64,000 nt of DNA from Bradyrhizobium sp. CCGE-LA001. GTDB taxonomy: Bacteria > Pseudomonadota > Alphaproteobacteria > Rhizobiales > Xanthobacteraceae. The DNA lies in the NCBI RefSeq assembly GCF_000296215.2, contig NZ_CP013949.1, positions 6,627,501-6,691,500 on the forward strand, in the 5' to 3' direction. Below, in pieces: positions 62,452 to 64,000 of the stretch; positions within the stretch are counted from its first letter, which is position 1, and each line of letters begins with the position of its first letter. Position numbers and translations under genes: made by a program. Below the pieces are notes generated by a model. That model saw nothing but the letters and a program-made list of their open reading frames with translations, had not been told where the DNA came from and did no database searches.

Positions 62452-64000
62452 ATATATGGACACGGCGGGGAAATTCATTCTTCCCGGCGTCTCCACCACT
62501 GGCCTGATCAGCGCGACGGCCATTAATGCCGAGATCATACCGCTTAGGGACCTCAGCGATGCCTCAGCCAGTACCAGTCTGGGGAGCCTCTACATCGGTT
62601 CAGGCGTGGGTACCACCGGAAATCAAAGCTCAACCGAGAATACGGCTGTGGGCAGTATCATATTCAATAGCGCCAGCATGAGCGGCAGCGGCAATACCGC
62701 AATCGGCCGGTACATCATGCAGAACAACACGTCCGGTATGAGGAACGCCGCCGTAGGCAGGGGCGCACTTTACCAGAACACAACCGGAAACGACAACGTG
62801 GCGCTTGGCTACGCCAGCCTCTTCGCCAACCAGTCCGGCTTCTACAATACGGCCATTGGGTCGGGAGCGGCCCAGAGCAGTGTAGATAGCGTATACAACG
62901 TGATCGTGGGCTCTGCGGCAGCCAACTTCACCGACACAATCAGCCAATCGGTGCTCATAGGCCACCAGGCCGGCTACGGTGTCTCTGGCTCCACCACCGG
63001 CCTGCTCAATGAGGTGATGATCGGCTTCAAGGCTGGCTACAGCATCACCACCGGTGGTTACAACACCTTCCTCGGCACGCAGGCGGGCTACAACGTCACC
63101 ACCGGTGGTAACAACATCATGATCGGCAGCTACGCCTATGCTCCCACTGCCACCAGCAGCAACATGCTCGACATCGGCAACCTCATCTATGGCAATGGAC
63201 TTGTCGCGAGCAGCAATGGTGGCTCGGGCATTGGCGAGGTCGGCATCAACTACGTCACCCCCAGCGTCGCCCTCGAAGTCTCCGGCACCGTAAGCGCCAC
63301 ACGGTTCGTCGGCGACGGCTCTCTGCTCACCGGCATCGTCGGCTCATCAAGCGGCGACACCATCGCCAGCGGCACCACCAAGATGACAGCCAACCAGACC
63401 GGCTACATCAGCTTTACTACCGGCGGCACCACCACCGGCTACATGGACACCTCGGGCAAGTTCATTCTTCCGGGCATTTCCACAACTGGCCCCGTCAGCG
63501 CCACCAACGGCTACTTCACCGGCCCGGTGGGGATCGGTACTGCGCCCCAGGCAGGTTACGACCTTTATGCCATCGGCCAGATCCGCACCAACAACAACGT
63601 CATCATCGGCAATAACCAGAACCTGATGTGGGGTGACGGCACAACCTACATCCGCGGCCGTACCGACCAGCAGTTCATGTCCCTCTACACTTCATCCACC
63701 GAAGCCATGCGGATCGTCAGCACCGGTCAAGTCGGCATCGGCACCGGCAGCCCTACCTCCGGCTATCAACTCACTGTCTCGGGTAGCATCGTAACCAATA
63801 ACAACATGGTGGCGAACGGCTCGATGAATGCCCAGCAGTTCGGTCTTCCCGGTTGGAGCGAGACCATGAGCGGCAGCAACTCTGGCCACTATCTCACGTT
63901 CACCACCTCCGGCACCGAAGCCATGCGCATGGTCTCCACCGGCTACGTCGGCATCGGCACCAATGCCCCTGCAAACCGTTTGGATGTAGCAGCGAGCGCC

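Larger units (their letters stand above)
60076..64000 (+). pseudogene. Exported tail-fibre-like repeat protein, three frameshifts, cut by window edge
   Basis: From GTG 60076, a signal peptide (TTLSTLLLLSLASMSFAAPG), then a low-complexity repeat protein. Units recur: EVSGTVSATRFVGDGSGLTG followed by TGYISFTTGGTTTGYMDT, and the shorter SGTEAMRIVSTGYVGIGT. The last part (62.5-63.2 kb) has YadA-head-like repeats (NTAVGSIIFNSASMSGSGNT, NVALGYASLF). Such repeats are usual in trimeric tail-fibre-like or adhesin stalks. The reading frame changes three times: near 60436 (one base gained), 61549 (one gained) and 62204 (one lost). The reading then stays open to 64000. Either a decayed gene, phase-variable sites or base-calling errors. 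Confidence 0.65.

Noticed and set aside
1..64000. CRISPR arrays
   Set aside because: No regularly spaced short repeats and no cas genes. The repeats at 60-64 kb are coding repeats of variable spacing.

Overview
The window is GC-rich DNA of an alphaproteobacterium, most likely a member of the Hyphomicrobiales. The evidence is the Trb/VirD4-type conjugation genes, a pTi-like transfer origin, a ParB-like plasmid protein, an IclR-controlled amino-acid catabolic operon, an frmA remnant and rhizobial-style small plasmid ORFs. It reads as a composite accessory region (an integrated or decayed plasmid/ICE): defence modules, broken transfer genes and fragments of restriction, integrase and recombinase genes alternate with intact cargo. 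I cannot place the species.

Layout. 0-4.3 kb: a broken ORF, a secreted avidin-family protein, a DUF2958 remnant, an integrase fragment and a 5'-truncated MmeI-like methylase fused to a GIY-YIG domain. 4.3-11.7 kb: an ietAS-type AAA+ ATPase/subtilase pair, divergent from a ubiquitin-like operon (two-domain ubiquitin-like protein, cysteine-free E2-like protein, JAB-E1 fusion, DUF6527), then a DUF2188 gene and a HEPN-like gene. 11.9-14.3 kb: an HNH nuclease and a three-gene operon ending in a DNA methyltransferase, behind a conserved leader repeat. 15-26 kb: a transfer origin, a relaxase with an internal stop, a frameshifted VirD4, a broken phospholipase-D-like protein, an S1/P1 nuclease, a rearranged patatin and other debris. 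26-36 kb: an intact catabolic island (amidohydrolase, amino-acid ABC transporter, aspartase, class V aminotransferase, IclR regulator). 36-39.2 kb: truncated trbBCD and a tyrosine integrase. 39.2-39.5 kb: tRNA-Leu(UAA) interrupted by a group I intron.

39.6-46.2 kb holds the most interesting locus: a Pycsar-type nucleotide cyclase in one operon with a CBASS type II Cap2 (E2-E1) and Cap3 (JAB), convergent with a cNMP-binding TIR effector, and divergent from a Fic protein followed by a PycTM-like membrane protein. 48-60 kb: a pentapeptide/HEAT-like two-gene module, a ParB-like protein, a caspase-like membrane protein, a DUF2235 hydrolase and an ArdC remnant. 60-64 kb: a frameshifted exported repeat (tail-fibre-like) protein that runs off the end.

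Together the intact genes suggest a defence island built on a former conjugative element. Transfer functions are decaying (single-base indels, in-frame stops, truncations), while the defence genes and the catabolic operon are open throughout. Three copies of a leader of about 200 bp upstream of small genes tie the plasmid-derived segments together.
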